In this document: piece by piece, positions 1 through 9,200 of the stretch
Layout: every line of letters starts with the position of its first letter
How positions within the stretch are numbered: the stretch's first letter is position 1
Origin: Bacteroidota bacterium
GTDB taxonomy: Bacteria > Bacteroidota > Bacteroidia > Chitinophagales > LD1
Length of the DNA: 64,000 bases
Assembly: GCA_016722375.1 (NCBI GenBank)
Contig: JADKJG010000008.1
Coordinates: 124,001 to 188,000, forward strand
Reading direction: 5' to 3'
Notes under the pieces: generated by a model
Database searches by the model: none
Seen by the model: only the letters and a program-made list of their open reading frames with translations
Told to the model about the DNA's origin: nothing
Position numbers and translations under genes: made by a program

Positions 1-1
1 A

Positions 2-2869
2 ACCAATGTTCGCAGCATTACCATGTTCGGCTTGTCGGTTATTAAAATCATTTTTAATGATGATGTAGAAGATTTTTTTGCACGGCAACAGGTCAATAAT
101 CTATTGACAAATGTGCAGTTGCCCGAAGGCGTTGATCCCGATGTGCAACCTCCTTACGGACCTACTGGTGAAATCTTCAGGTATGTTTTAAGAAGTAATG
201 AACGAGACACAAGAGATTTACTCACCATTCAAAACTGGATAATTGACCGTGAACTTCGCAGAGTGCCGGGGGTAGCGGATATTGTTGCCTTTGGCGGACA
301 AGATAAAATCTATGAAATATCTGTTGACCCTGTAAAATTGCAACAGTATGATTTAACTCCGTTGGAACTTTATGAAGCTGTAAGTAAATCCAACCTGAAT
401 GTAGGTGGTGATGTGATTGAAAAAAACGGGCAGGCGTTTGTTGTGAGGGGCATTGGTCTTTTGGATAGTAAGCAAGATATTGAAAACACCATTGTGGACA
501 TTTTCAATGGAAATCCGCTATTAGTCAAAAATGTTGCAACGGTGCAGGAAGCAAGCAAGCCCCGTGTAGGTCAGGTTGGATTAAATGAGAATGACGATGT
601 GGTAGAAGGCATTATAGTAATGCGGAAAGGGGAAAATCCGAGTGAAGTTTTGACAAGAGTAAAAGAAAAAATAACTGAACTCAACACTTCCATTTTACCG
701 TCCGATGTAAAAATGGAAACCTTTTACGACCGCGATAACCTAATGGCATACTGCACCAGAACTGTCATGCACAATTTATTGGAAGGCATCATACTTGTTA
801 CAGTAATTGTTTTTCTTTTTATGGCTGACTGGCGAACTACTGTAATTGTAGCTTTTGTTATTCCGCTTTCTCTGCTTTTCTCTTTTCTCATGCTTCACCT
901 CAAAGGCATGAGTGCTAACCTACTTTCGTTGGGTGCGATTGATTTTGGAATTATCATAGATGGTGCAGTCGTCATGGTAGAAGGAATTTTTGTTGCCTTG
1001 GACCACAAAGCCCGTAAAACAGGCATGGAGAAATTCAACCGTTTGGCAAAAATGGGCTTGATAAAAACTACAGGAATACAAATGGGAAAAGCTGTTTTCT
1101 TTTCAAAACTCATTATCATTTCCGCCTTACTTCCCATTTTTTCATTCGAGAAAGTAGAAGGTAAGATGTTTGCTCCCTTAGCCTGGACACTCGGTTTTGC
1201 CTTGATTGGTGCACTGATTCTCACACTCACTTTAGTTCCTGTTTTAAGTTCTATGTTGCTTAAAAAGAATGTGAAAGAAAAGGATAATTTCTTTACAAAA
1301 AATGTAAATAAAATAGTAGCAAAAGGTTTTAACTGGACATTTGCTCATAAAAAAGTAACACTATTGATTGCCACAGGTTGTTTTGCACTCACTATATTTT
1401 CTACCCGATGGCTTGGAACAGAATTTTTACCGCAATTAAATGAAGGAGCATTATGGGTGGAGGCAAAAATGCCCATGAGTTATTCACTTCCGAAAACTGT
1501 CGAAATGGTCAGCGTGTTACGAAAGGAACTGATGAAATTCCCCGAAGTAAATGGCGTATTATCTCAAACAGGAAGAAGCAATGACGGAACCGATCCAAAC
1601 GGGTTTTATTATGTGCAAATGCAAGTAAATCTAAAACCAAAAGAAGAATGGAACAGGAAAATTTCATTAGACGAACTGGTGGAGAAAATGGACAAGGATT
1701 TGAAAAAATATCAGGGAATAAACTATAATTATTCGCAGCCAATTATTGATAATGTTGCAGAAGCCGTTGCCGGAATGAATGCCTCTAATGCTGTAAAAAT
1801 ATACGGTGATGATTTGGATAAATTAGACGAGTATGCCAATCAGGTAATTGAACAAATACAAAATGTGCCCGGAATAAAAGATGTAGGCATATTGCGAAAC
1901 ATCGGTCAGCCCGAGATAAGTGTTTTATTGGATGAAGAAAAAATGGCGATTTACGGCATTACAAAAGCTGATGCTCAAGCCGTTATTGAAATGGCAATCG
2001 GAGGAAAAACAGCCACACAGAAATACGAAGGCGAAAAAAAATTTGACATCAGAATTCGTTACGATAAGGATTTTCGTAAAGATGAAAATGATATTTTAAT
2101 GCTCATGGTTCCTACAATTACCGGAAACAAGATACCACTTAAAGAAATAGCTGTAACAAAACAAACAACAGGTCCTGCTTTTATTTATCGTGATAATACA
2201 AAACGATTTATCGGTGTAAAATTTTCCGTTCGTGAACGAGATTTGGGAAGCACCATTGCCGAAGCACAGAAGAATGTAAATGCCAATATTAAATTACCCG
2301 AAGGTTATAAAATTGGATGGACTGGAGAATTTGAAAATCAGGTGAGGGCGAGCAACCGATTATCGCAGGTTGTTCCCATAAGCCTGATACTCATTTTTGT
2401 TTTACTCTTCATTATGTTCAACAATGCGAAAGATGCAGGTTATGTGTTAATCAATGTTCCTTTCGCACTCATTGGCGGCATCCTTGCTCTGCATATAACA
2501 GGGATAAATTTTGGAATTTCAGCGGGAGTTGGCTTCATTGCCTTGTTTGGTATCTGCGTTCAGAACGGAGTAATTCTCATTTCGGAATTTCACAAGCAAG
2601 CCGAAACCTTAGACGACCTCAATCAGGCAATTGTGAATGCTGTAAAAGTAAGAACACGCCCTGTTGTAATGACAGCGTTAATGGCAGCTATTGGGTTATT
2701 TCCGGCAGCTATCAGCACAGGCATTGGTTCTGAAAGTCAAAAGCCACTGGCGATCGTAATTATTGGTGGCTTAGTTACAGCAACTGTTTTTACACTATTG
2801 GTTTTCCCAATTGTATATCACAAAGCCCTGCATTTAAGAGAGAAAAAGAGAAATATTAGGATGATATAA
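2..2869 (+). CDS. CusA/CzcA-family heavy-metal efflux RND pump (5' end outside window)
   Basis: This is the inner-membrane proton-driven RND subunit of a tripartite metal exporter. It would pump cations such as Cu, Ag, Co, Zn or Cd with a CusB-like adaptor and an outer-membrane channel. The frame is open from base 2, before the first ATG at 23, so roughly the first 80-90 residues of a usual ~1040-residue protein are missing. Visible marks are the early periplasmic porter segment (FARQQV), a transmembrane block near residues 250-420 with the DFGIIIDGAVVMVE segment typical of the metal-specific HME branch, a second porter domain, and a C-terminal membrane block from about residue 780 ending in a basic tail. 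Metal specificity cannot be read from the sequence. The partner genes are not in the window and probably lie upstream. Confidence 0.93.
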   Translation, partial: TNVRSITMFGLSVIKIIFNDDVEDFFARQQVNNLLTNVQLPEGVDPDVQPPYGPTGEIFRYVLRSNERDTRDLLTIQNWIIDRELRRVPGVADIVAFGGQDKIYEISVDPVKLQQYDLTPLELYEAVSKSNLNVGGDVIEKNGQAFVVRGIGLLDSKQDIENTIVDIFNGNPLLVKNVATVQEASKPRVGQVGLNENDDVVEGIIVMRKGENPSEVLTRVKEKITELNTSILPSDVKMETFYDRDNLMAYCTRTVMHNLLEGIILVTVIVFLFMADWRTTVIVAFVIPLSLLFSFLMLHLKGMSANLLSLGAIDFGIIIDGAVVMVEGIFVALDHKARKTGMEKFNRLAKMGLIKTTGIQMGKAVFFSKLIIISALLPIFSFEKVEGKMFAPLAWTLGFALIGALILTLTLVPVLSSMLLKKNVKEKDNFFTKNVNKIVAKGFNWTFAHKKVTLLIATGCFALTIFSTRWLGTEFLPQLNEGALWVEAKMPMSYSLPKTVEMVSVLRKELMKFPEVNGVLSQTGRSNDGTDPNGFYYVQMQVNLKPKEEWNRKISLDELVEKMDKDLKKYQGINYNYSQPIIDNVAEAVAGMNASNAVKIYGDDLDKLDEYANQVIEQIQNVPGIKDVGILRNIGQPEISVLLDEEKMAIYGITKADAQAVIEMAIGGKTATQKYEGEKKFDIRIRYDKDFRKDENDILMLMVPTITGNKIPLKEIAVTKQTTGPAFIYRDNTKRFIGVKFSVRERDLGSTIAEAQKNVNANIKLPEGYKIGWTGEFENQVRASNRLSQVVPISLILIFVLLFIMFNNAKDAGYVLINVPFALIGGILALHITGINFGISAGVGFIALFGICVQNGVILISEFHKQAETLDDLNQAIVNAVKVRTRPVVMTALMAAIGLFPAAISTGIGSESQKPLAIVIIGGLVTATVFTLLVFPIVYHKALHLREKKRNIRMI

Positions 2870-3124
2870 TCGTTTTTCTTCCGGACGGTACAGCGGCAGA
2901 TCCCCAACCACGACTGAAAGATGGGGTGAACTAATCAAGTTGCCTGCCCCACTAGACGTCTCTGACGACGAGAGGCTCTCACACCACTTTGTTCCGATAT
3001 GTATGTATCCGCGGCAGGCTATACCGGTCACGCATACACCGGATGGAGAAACGGCGTAGCTACTTTGAAGTAGTAACCAAGCAAGCATAGGATTAAATCT
3101 GTGACCAGTTTTACATCTAGCACT
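2870..3124. other. Intergenic segment with several short hairpins, no gene recognised
   Basis: No convincing coding region is seen. Several short self-complementary stretches occur in quick succession: CCCCA/TGGGG near 2898-2924, CTCT/AGAG near 2959-2975 and CTACTT/AAGTAG near 3059-3072. This gives it the look of a decayed structured RNA or mobile-element edge, for example of a group II intron, but no diagnostic domain V could be identified. Treat it as unexplained. Confidence 0.25.
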
Positions 3125-3205
3125 CCACCAATGAATGGCGGTTTATTACACCACGCTCCGGCGTTGTGCAAATCTGCTTTGTGTTTTTTGGCTTTAGCCA
3201 TGAAG
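3125..3205 (-). repeat. MITE-like dispersed repeat, copy A (partial)
   Basis: This is an inverted, shortened copy of the element found at 4670-4774 and 36696-36802. It shares the ATGGCGG/CCGCCAT core, the CACCACGC motif and one GGCTTTAGCC end at 3190-3199. The other terminal inverted repeat is not recognisable. Confidence 0.6.
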
Positions 3206-3352
3206 AGGCACTATCTTGCAAAACAGGTTTCTGCCTCCTTATGGCTGTACCTCTGCCTAGAGAAGTTGACCTCGATTAATGATGATATCCCCGTATTCGG
3301 TTACATCATTCTGTAAATCCTTAAATATGCGCTTCAAATTATCTGTCTTCTT

Positions 3353-4588
3353 TTGAAGCGCATCGTCGCCCGCTATCTTTCTATCCCTCCAGTGATTATC
3401 CATCTGATGATGGCGGATTTCTTTATCCAAATTATCAATGCGGCTTTTACGCTTTTGCTGAACTATGAAATGCTTGATCATGGTTTTAAGGACTACGAAA
3501 TCACCTCTATGGTCAGCAACCGATATCTGACGGTGCTGCTTTGCTCACTGCCCCTAGCCATATTGGCAAAGGGGAAAAGGCTAAAACCTTTTATGCTGGC
3601 GGGGGCTATCTCATCGCCCATCGTTGCTCTTCTTTTGATTTGGGGAATTCATTATCACAATACGGAACTCATCCGTATGTTGATGTCTCTTTGGGGTATC
3701 ACGTTTTCCCTCTTGCAGATTCTGGTCTTACCCTATGTGTTGCTAAACGGAAGCAAGGAGCACCAAACAGAATCCTTTGCGCTGTTTTTTTCAGCCGGTA
3801 ACATCACTACTATTTTGGTAGGGATACTGAGTTTTCTTCTTCCACAAATCAATCTCATGTTCAATACCGAACTGCTACTCATTATCTACTCAGCACTTGG
3901 TTTTTTGGGTATCATCTTCATTCTCCGTTTGCCGGATAAGGAGAACCTTGGTGTGCGGGTTCCGGTGGCTAACCTTCATACGAATCATGACTGGGGACTG
4001 ATTTTTAAAGCTGTTGTTCCCACTTTTATTATTGCTCTTGGTGCCGGTTTCACTATTCCCTTCATCAATTTATTTTTTGAAAATGTTCATGGAATGAAGT
4101 CTGCTTCCTTTTCTCTGATGAATTCTGCGGCCTTTACCTTAGTGGCTCTTGGAGGTTTTATCGTGCCTGAAATCAAAAAGAGATTTGGATACAGGGTGGC
4201 TATCACCTTGGTTCAGGCATTTGCGATCATAGCACTTTTCATCATGGGTACGACGGAATGGTACAACCATACTCCCTATGGTATCATGATTGCTGTCGGC
4301 ACGTTTATCATCCGCCAACCACTGATGAATATGGCCGGACCGATGACCTCAGAATTAACGCTTAGCTATGTAGGAGAGCGTAACCGGGAGATGATTTCGG
4401 CTCTCAATGCCGCCATTTGGAGTGGTTGTTGGTTTGCTAGTGCTAAAATCTTCTCCATCCTTCGAGAAGCTAATATTGCCTACTCGAATATCATTTTCAT
4501 TACCGTGGTTTTATACATTATTGGGGTGGCATGGTATCATGGTTTGATAAAAGCCCATGAAAGAAATAGTGTTGGTGTGAAAGCCTAA
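3353..4588 (+). CDS. MFS-type permease
   Basis: This is a polytopic inner-membrane protein of about 411 residues with some 12 hydrophobic segments and the major facilitator layout: a basic loop after TM2 (AKGKRLK), a central hydrophilic loop near residues 200-215 and two six-helix halves. The substrate is unknown. The longest frame starts at a TTG (3353); an ATG at 3407 would remove 18 residues and begin just before the first strong membrane segment, so the start is uncertain. It stands alone on the plus strand with dispersed repeats on both sides, and no operon partner or regulator is evident. Confidence 0.8.
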   Translation: MKRIVARYLSIPPVIIHLMMADFFIQIINAAFTLLLNYEMLDHGFKDYEITSMVSNRYLTVLLCSLPLAILAKGKRLKPFMLAGAISSPIVALLLIWGIHYHNTELIRMLMSLWGITFSLLQILVLPYVLLNGSKEHQTESFALFFSAGNITTILVGILSFLLPQINLMFNTELLLIIYSALGFLGIIFILRLPDKENLGVRVPVANLHTNHDWGLIFKAVVPTFIIALGAGFTIPFINLFFENVHGMKSASFSLMNSAAFTLVALGGFIVPEIKKRFGYRVAITLVQAFAIIALFIMGTTEWYNHTPYGIMIAVGTFIIRQPLMNMAGPMTSELTLSYVGERNREMISALNAAIWSGCWFASAKIFSILREANIAYSNIIFITVVLYIIGVAWYHGLIKAHERNSVGVKA

Positions 4589-4669
4589 GTAATTATACGT
4601 AGGGTCATAACTGGGTGTGAGTTGTGCCTATAAGTCTTCGAAACCTAATTGCCGAATATTAATTATTAG

Positions 4670-4774
4670 GGCTAAAGCCATTTAGTAAGAGCCTGATTCT
4701 CACCACGCTAAAGTGTACTGTTATAAACCGCCATTCATGGCGGAGCAGTGGTGGAAAGGGTGCATGGCTTTAGC
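4670..4774 (+). repeat. MITE-like dispersed repeat, copy B
   Basis: This ~105-bp non-coding element is bounded by GGCTAAAGCC and GGCTTTAGC, which are inverse complements. Inside are CACCACGCT, a GTTATAA block and the palindromic core CCGCCATTCATGGCGG. It matches copy C at 36696 in the same orientation and copy A at 3125 in the opposite one. Confidence 0.7.
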
Positions 4775-4854
4775 AGTACGTTATGGTGTTTAGAACGGCC
4801 TATATCTGAATGAGAAATCAAGCTCAGCCAACGCTATACTACGAGCATTAATTT

Positions 4855-4945
4855 AAGTTTTCTACCGAATGAGGTTGGTTTTATTATGGTAATAACCTTC
4901 GAAAGAGGAGAGTTGTTCAGAGTGATGAGGCAGGTGGTCAAAGAA
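4855..4945 (+). repeat. Dispersed intergenic repeat family 2, copy 1
   Basis: This shares, on the opposite strand, a CTACCGAATG...TTTATTAT block and a GAGAGTTGTTCAG block with 41228-41332. The two blocks keep their order in both places. It is non-coding, of unknown nature, and occupies the spacer between the MFS gene and the 3' end of rluB. Confidence 0.5.
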
Positions 4946-4981
4946 TGAGGTGGGTGAAAGTCAATCTATCATTTGGAAGCC

Positions 4982-5995
4982 CTATATAAAATGGCGAAGC
5001 ATCCGAACTTCTTCTTCGTTTAGAAACCTCCAGCGCCCGCGAGGCAGGTCTTTTTTGGTGAGGCCGGAAAAATAAACTCGGTCTAGCTTAACGACTTCAT
5101 ATCCCAGTGTTTCAAACAGGCGGCGAATAAATCGGTTCTTGCCGGTGTGAATCTCTACACCTACTTCCGCTCTGTTCTTAGGGTTTGGGTATGCAATTTC
5201 ATCCACCTCGGCAATGCCATCTTCGAGCACCACGCCTCCTTCTGCTATTTTATTAAAATCTTCTTTCAGCAGTTTTTTATCCAACACTACATGATAGACT
5301 TTTTTCACTCCACCACTTGGATGGGTGAGCTTCTGAGCCAGTGCGCCGTCATTGGTAATCAATAATACACCGGTGGTATTACGGTCTAATCTCCCTACCG
5401 GATAAAGGCGAGGCTTCTTGATAGATTTGATCTGTGTATAGACACCTCGCAACAGTTGCATGACTGTTCTGCGATCTTTTTCATCGCTTACAGTCGTGAT
5501 GAAATCCTTGGGTTTGTTGAGGAGAACGTAATAATTTTTATCCGGTGAAAGGACTTTGCCATCAAACTCCACTTTGTCGTCTGGCTTAACTTTATGACCC
5601 ATCTCGGTCACTACAAGCCCGTTCACTTTCACCCGGCCATTTCTTATCAGCTCATCTGCCGCGCGACGAGAAGCTACCCCGGCATGAGCTATATATTTAT
5701 TCAGACGACTTTCCTCTTCAATTTTTTGATCCTCAGAATAAATTTCTTTCTCATCAGAACTCAAATCCTTTTCTGAGCGATATCTTTTTTTGGGGAAATC
5801 CTTAGAGATATTTTGTACGTCAGCCGCTTCCACTGGTTTCTTTTTTCTCTGACTATAAGCAGGCTTGTCAGCAATCAATCTTTTTGCGGCAGCTACCAGC
5901 ACAGGGTTTTTCTTTTTCTTATCCCATTTCTTATAAGGGATAGAAGATGTTTTGGTTTCACGTTTCGGTGATGAGTCTAATGGTTTCTTCGGCAC
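4982..5995 (-). CDS. rluB: RluB/RsuA-family rRNA pseudouridine synthase
   Basis: The enzyme isomerises a uridine to pseudouridine in ribosomal RNA; RluB-type enzymes act on helix 80 of 23S rRNA. After a lysine-rich, probably disordered extension of about 95 residues comes an S4 RNA-binding domain (LNKYIAHAGVASRRAADELI), then the catalytic domain. Its motif GRLDRNTTG carries the catalytic aspartate, and the KxYHV and HTGKNRFIRRLFE signatures follow. The start is GTG, with a TATATTTG -7 element ending only a few bases upstream, so the mRNA may be nearly leaderless. It sits 81 bp downstream of the OmpA-like gene and could also be read through from it. Assignment to RluB rather than RsuA rests on overall similarity of the catalytic domain. 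Confidence 0.9.
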   Translation of the reverse strand: MPKKPLDSSPKRETKTSSIPYKKWDKKKKNPVLVAAAKRLIADKPAYSQRKKKPVEAADVQNISKDFPKKRYRSEKDLSSDEKEIYSEDQKIEEESRLNKYIAHAGVASRRAADELIRNGRVKVNGLVVTEMGHKVKPDDKVEFDGKVLSPDKNYYVLLNKPKDFITTVSDEKDRRTVMQLLRGVYTQIKSIKKPRLYPVGRLDRNTTGVLLITNDGALAQKLTHPSGGVKKVYHVVLDKKLLKEDFNKIAEGGVVLEDGIAEVDEIAYPNPKNRAEVGVEIHTGKNRFIRRLFETLGYEVVKLDRVYFSGLTKKDLPRGRWRFLNEEEVRMLRHFI

Positions 5996-5999
5996 GATT

Positions 6000-6007
6000 C
6001 AAATATA
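6000..6007 (-). promoter_or_regulatory. Probable -7 element of rluB
   Basis: On the minus strand this reads TATATTTG, the Bacteroidota -7 consensus TAnnTTTG. No good -33 TTTG is found 19 bp upstream. The element ends four bases before the GTG start, implying an extremely short leader. Confidence 0.45.
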
Positions 6008-6076
6008 AGAACTGTTGTGACAGTTGATGAGTTGGTAATGCTAAACGAAAAATATTTAGTGAATAGGTATCAGTAA

Positions 6077-8059
6077 TTATTTCAGCTCTACCGAAATAAT
6101 TTCGACTTTTCTTTCCAAAGCTGCTGCCGGATTATAGACGGAGTTTCGGGTATCTGTTCTGCTGTCGCTGATCCCCTTTGCTGCGGTTTCTTCTCCGAAA
6201 GACTCATTCTTCAAAGTCAAAGAACCATTTTTTAGGAATGGGATCAACATCGCTTCGCGATAATGGAAGAAATAATTTTTCAAAGAGGCGATACGTCTGT
6301 AACCTAAATGGATATTATAGGCATTGTCATTTAGTGGCGAGCAATATCCCTTGATCGTAACTTCAATTTTATTCCCCGCTTGTAAGAGTTCTAAAAGTCG
6401 AGCACTGAACGACACCAAATCGTAATAACCCTTATCCACTTTCTTCATAAAGAGATTTAGAATCTCTTCTCCTGCCTTTTCCTTTTCATCTTTTTTCAGA
6501 TTCCCGGCAAACTCTTTTTTGTATTCATTCAGCAATGCTGTGTAGGCCTCATAGGTTTGCTTATAATCAAGAGAAGTGGTATCTCGAAGATTGCAGCAAT
6601 CCGGTTCGTCATTATGAAAATAAAGTGTGACCGGAAGCTGCTGTTGAATATTTTTCACTTTATCATCTATACGAAAGCTTGGCAGGATAGTTATAGGTAT
6701 GGTTGGTGAATCCACCTGATGCAGCACGATATCCTTTTTGATTTCCCCCACCGGAATGTCCACAACTCTTTTTATTTTTTTGTCGGTTGCAAAAGCATAG
6801 ATATCGTTGCAACAAGTTTCTGCTTCAATAAAATAGGAGCCTACGCGGTTGGAGGTGATGTATGATTTTGAAAGATCACTAGCTACGGAATAGTACAAAT
6901 CATTTTGAGGAGTATTAATGGGAGTAAGTAGGTTTTTGGGCTCCGTCCAATTGACCGATTCACCAGTGCTTTCGAAAATGTCGAAGCCTCCGAAACCGTA
7001 ATGCCAATCGGAGGAGAAGTAAAGTCTCTTTTCGTTCAATTCATAAAACGGAGTGACCTCATTTCCAGGGGTATTTATTTTATTGCCGACGTTGACAGCC
7101 GTTTGATAGGTTCCGTCTGCATTCAACTTACTCGTCCATATATCCATATTTCCCTGCCCACCCTCTCGGTCAGAAGCAAAAAACAAGATTTCATTGCCCG
7201 ATAAATCATATCCCGGAGCGGGGTGGGTATTGGTGAATTTGGGATCGTTTACATGGTCGCTCAGTTTCTCGGCTGCGCTCCATTTATAATTTTCATATCG
7301 CGATACGTAAATATCACAACGGGTAGTGGTCTTGTCTTTTTGCTCGCACTGAGTAAAGTAGAACCTCTTGGTATCTGAAGAATAATTGCCATTACCAATA
7401 TTTTGCTCTTCGTTTGCCCCGGCAGGGAGAAATATACTTTCAGGTGAAGGCGGTTGGTTATATATTCTCGCCAAATACTTTTCATGCTTCTTGTCCGTCG
7501 AAATATTTCTGATCGCTGAAAACTGAAGCTTATCTGGGAATACATGGATTGCATTAAATTCAGAGGCACCGGTATTTACCTCCTTGCCCAGATGCTCTAT
7601 ATTGATTTGCTCGTTGGGTTTTAGATGATCCTTTGCCCATAAGCAAGATTCGATTTCCTGTTGTGCTTTAAGAATGTAATAATCCTTCTTGCGATACTTA
7701 CCTCTGAACAATTTGAATTGTTTGATTGCCTCGTCATACTTACCTGAACTCTTTAACATGACACCTTGCCAAAAACTAGCCAGCGGGAAAGCGCTTTCCT
7801 GATCGCTTGCAGCCACCTCAGCGTAAGCCTCCGCAGCTACTTTATAATCATTAAACATTCGGGCTGATTCCGCGAATTTATATTGTAACGCTGCGCTCTC
7901 CTTGTCTTTTTTCAAAGCGCTTGTGTAATAGAGCGATGCAGCATAGTAATCACCCTCTCCGAACTTCTTATCTCCGGCTTTAACGAATTGTGCAGCACTC
8001 TGTGAGAACAGGAAGTGAGGCATAGTAAGCACAATAACAATCAGCAGTTTTATCTTCAT
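6077..8059 (-). CDS. TPR / PD40 propeller / OmpA-like C-terminal protein of the T9SS surface cluster
   Basis: This exported outer-membrane-associated protein has about 660 residues. A signal peptide (MKIKLLIVIVLTMPHFLFSQ) is followed by TPR-like helices (about 20-150), a WD40-like PD40 beta-propeller with repeated FFASDREGG / LYFSSDW blades (about 190-420), and a divergent OmpA-type peptidoglycan-binding domain (about 560-655) containing IKGYCSPLNDNAYN and ALERKVEI. Such proteins are regularly encoded next to PorP/SprF proteins. A start at 8059 was chosen because its ATG overlaps the upstream stop as ATGA, suggesting translational coupling; a longer frame from 8074 would add five residues before the signal. 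Its role is probably to tie the secreted cargo complex to the cell wall, inferred from domains and context. Confidence 0.85.
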   Translation of the reverse strand: MKIKLLIVIVLTMPHFLFSQSAAQFVKAGDKKFGEGDYYAASLYYTSALKKDKESAALQYKFAESARMFNDYKVAAEAYAEVAASDQESAFPLASFWQGVMLKSSGKYDEAIKQFKLFRGKYRKKDYYILKAQQEIESCLWAKDHLKPNEQINIEHLGKEVNTGASEFNAIHVFPDKLQFSAIRNISTDKKHEKYLARIYNQPPSPESIFLPAGANEEQNIGNGNYSSDTKRFYFTQCEQKDKTTTRCDIYVSRYENYKWSAAEKLSDHVNDPKFTNTHPAPGYDLSGNEILFFASDREGGQGNMDIWTSKLNADGTYQTAVNVGNKINTPGNEVTPFYELNEKRLYFSSDWHYGFGGFDIFESTGESVNWTEPKNLLTPINTPQNDLYYSVASDLSKSYITSNRVGSYFIEAETCCNDIYAFATDKKIKRVVDIPVGEIKKDIVLHQVDSPTIPITILPSFRIDDKVKNIQQQLPVTLYFHNDEPDCCNLRDTTSLDYKQTYEAYTALLNEYKKEFAGNLKKDEKEKAGEEILNLFMKKVDKGYYDLVSFSARLLELLQAGNKIEVTIKGYCSPLNDNAYNIHLGYRRIASLKNYFFHYREAMLIPFLKNGSLTLKNESFGEETAAKGISDSRTDTRNSVYNPAAALERKVEIISVELK

Positions 8060-9114
8060 AGAAAGGCAGGACAAATAGCCCCCGGCTTATTGATTTTTTT
8101 AACTCTTGCCAAAATATAAATCACAGAGGCTTCGAAACCGCCATTATAGCGACTGGCAGAGGTGAGCCGACTAAAATTCACATCATAGCTAAGATTGACT
8201 TGTAATTGATCATAATCAAAACCCGCCAAGAGCCAGCCTGCATCAGCCATACGGCTGTATGCACCTAGGTTCAGCGCCAACCGGTGAGCTTTCTTTAAGG
8301 GAATGTAATACTTGAGATGTGCCCCCAAATCAACCTCATATTTTACACTTTGAATTTGAAACATAAATTCGGGAACAATATCTATTTTGTCCGAAACCTG
8401 TACCTGTCCGCGGCTATGAACCGTGAAGCGAGGATTCAACTTAATGCTGTTGTCATTATACAGGCTTTGTTTTGGTTGATTTAAGTGCGCGGCACCAAAG
8501 CCCACTACCACATTCGTCCGGTCAGTTTTCTTCCAACGATAGGCTAGACCGGCTCCCAAATCGAAAAAATTAAAGCGGGTTCGCGTAAATTGCTCATCTA
8601 CAGGAAGGTTTGGGTTAAAAAAATCTCCTGTCCATTGATTATCAAAAGTGAGCTTAGAATAATCAAAGCTGCGATTGACCAAACCAAATTGCATTCCTCC
8701 GGTTAAACTGTGATTTCCATTTTTATCCAGCGCTTTGGTATAAGAGGCCGATAGTGCAGCATGAAAGGAAGTAAAACGCGAATCACCTGCACGATCAAAA
8801 TAAAACAGAAATCCTCCACCTATGCGGTCATTGTTTTTCAACGTAACGAAATTCATATCTACCGAAGCTGAAAAGGTATTGTATTGAACCGGAACCGTAG
8901 GCCACTGATTTTTATAATTTCCCACGAAGCGATAATCACCATCAAACAAATTGGTGTTAGCGGGATTTTGGTTGAGCGGAGAGAAGTTAAATTGAGAAAA
9001 GTGAATGTCCTGTGCGCTGACAGTTAATAGTTGGCCGCTGACCACGATGCAAATACAAAGTAAGATCTTTCTTATCTGCAAACCGTGAGCCGTGAACTGT
9101 AAACTCTTTATCAT
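8056..9114 (-). CDS. PorP/SprF-family type IX secretion membrane protein
   Basis: This is a predicted outer-membrane beta-barrel of 352 residues with a signal peptide ending near VSAQ and the family's hallmark N-terminus (HFSQFNFSPLNQNPANT), which is followed by the YRFVGNYKNQWP segment. SprF-type members of this family are needed for secretion or attachment of T9SS cargo that carries type-B C-terminal domains. The gene directly upstream encodes exactly such a cargo, and the one downstream an OmpA-like partner, so the three probably work as one unit. Its ATG (9112-9114) overlaps the restored stop of the cargo gene as ATGA. The sequence shows alternating amphipathic strands to the end. Confidence 0.9.
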   Translation of the reverse strand: MIKSLQFTAHGLQIRKILLCICIVVSGQLLTVSAQDIHFSQFNFSPLNQNPANTNLFDGDYRFVGNYKNQWPTVPVQYNTFSASVDMNFVTLKNNDRIGGGFLFYFDRAGDSRFTSFHAALSASYTKALDKNGNHSLTGGMQFGLVNRSFDYSKLTFDNQWTGDFFNPNLPVDEQFTRTRFNFFDLGAGLAYRWKKTDRTNVVVGFGAAHLNQPKQSLYNDNSIKLNPRFTVHSRGQVQVSDKIDIVPEFMFQIQSVKYEVDLGAHLKYYIPLKKAHRLALNLGAYSRMADAGWLLAGFDYDQLQVNLSYDVNFSRLTSASRYNGGFEASVIYILARVKKINKPGAICPAFL

Positions 9115-9200
9115 CTCAACAGGGTTACATTTCCTTTAAAAGAAAAAATGTTCTCCACCTTCACAATCAGCTTCTACATAATAACCAAACACCGCAAGGT
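9111..9200 (-). pseudogene. Displaced 3' end of the type-B sorting domain of the upstream cargo gene
   Basis: Just after the stop of the 9201-12701 gene, another minus frame reads LDLAVFGYYVEADCEGGEH. A third frame then reads SFKGNVTLLR and stops with a TGA that overlaps the porP ATG as ATGA. Together these are the standard last ~35 residues of a type-B (gliding-motility-associated) sorting domain. Adding one A to the A6 run (plus coordinates 9205-9210) and removing one T from the T6 run (9143-9148) makes the frame continuous. Either the assembly has two homopolymer errors or the cargo has lost its sorting signal. Confidence 0.85.

Noticed and set aside
2870..3124. Group II intron
   Set aside because: No domain V or reverse-transcriptase frame was found; only short stems are present, so it is listed as unexplained.
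3257..3481. 74-residue charged minus-strand protein overlapping the MFS gene start
   Set aside because: It overlaps the start of the MFS frame on the opposite strand, and no family pattern is recognised. It could matter if the MFS start were at 3407, but support is weak.
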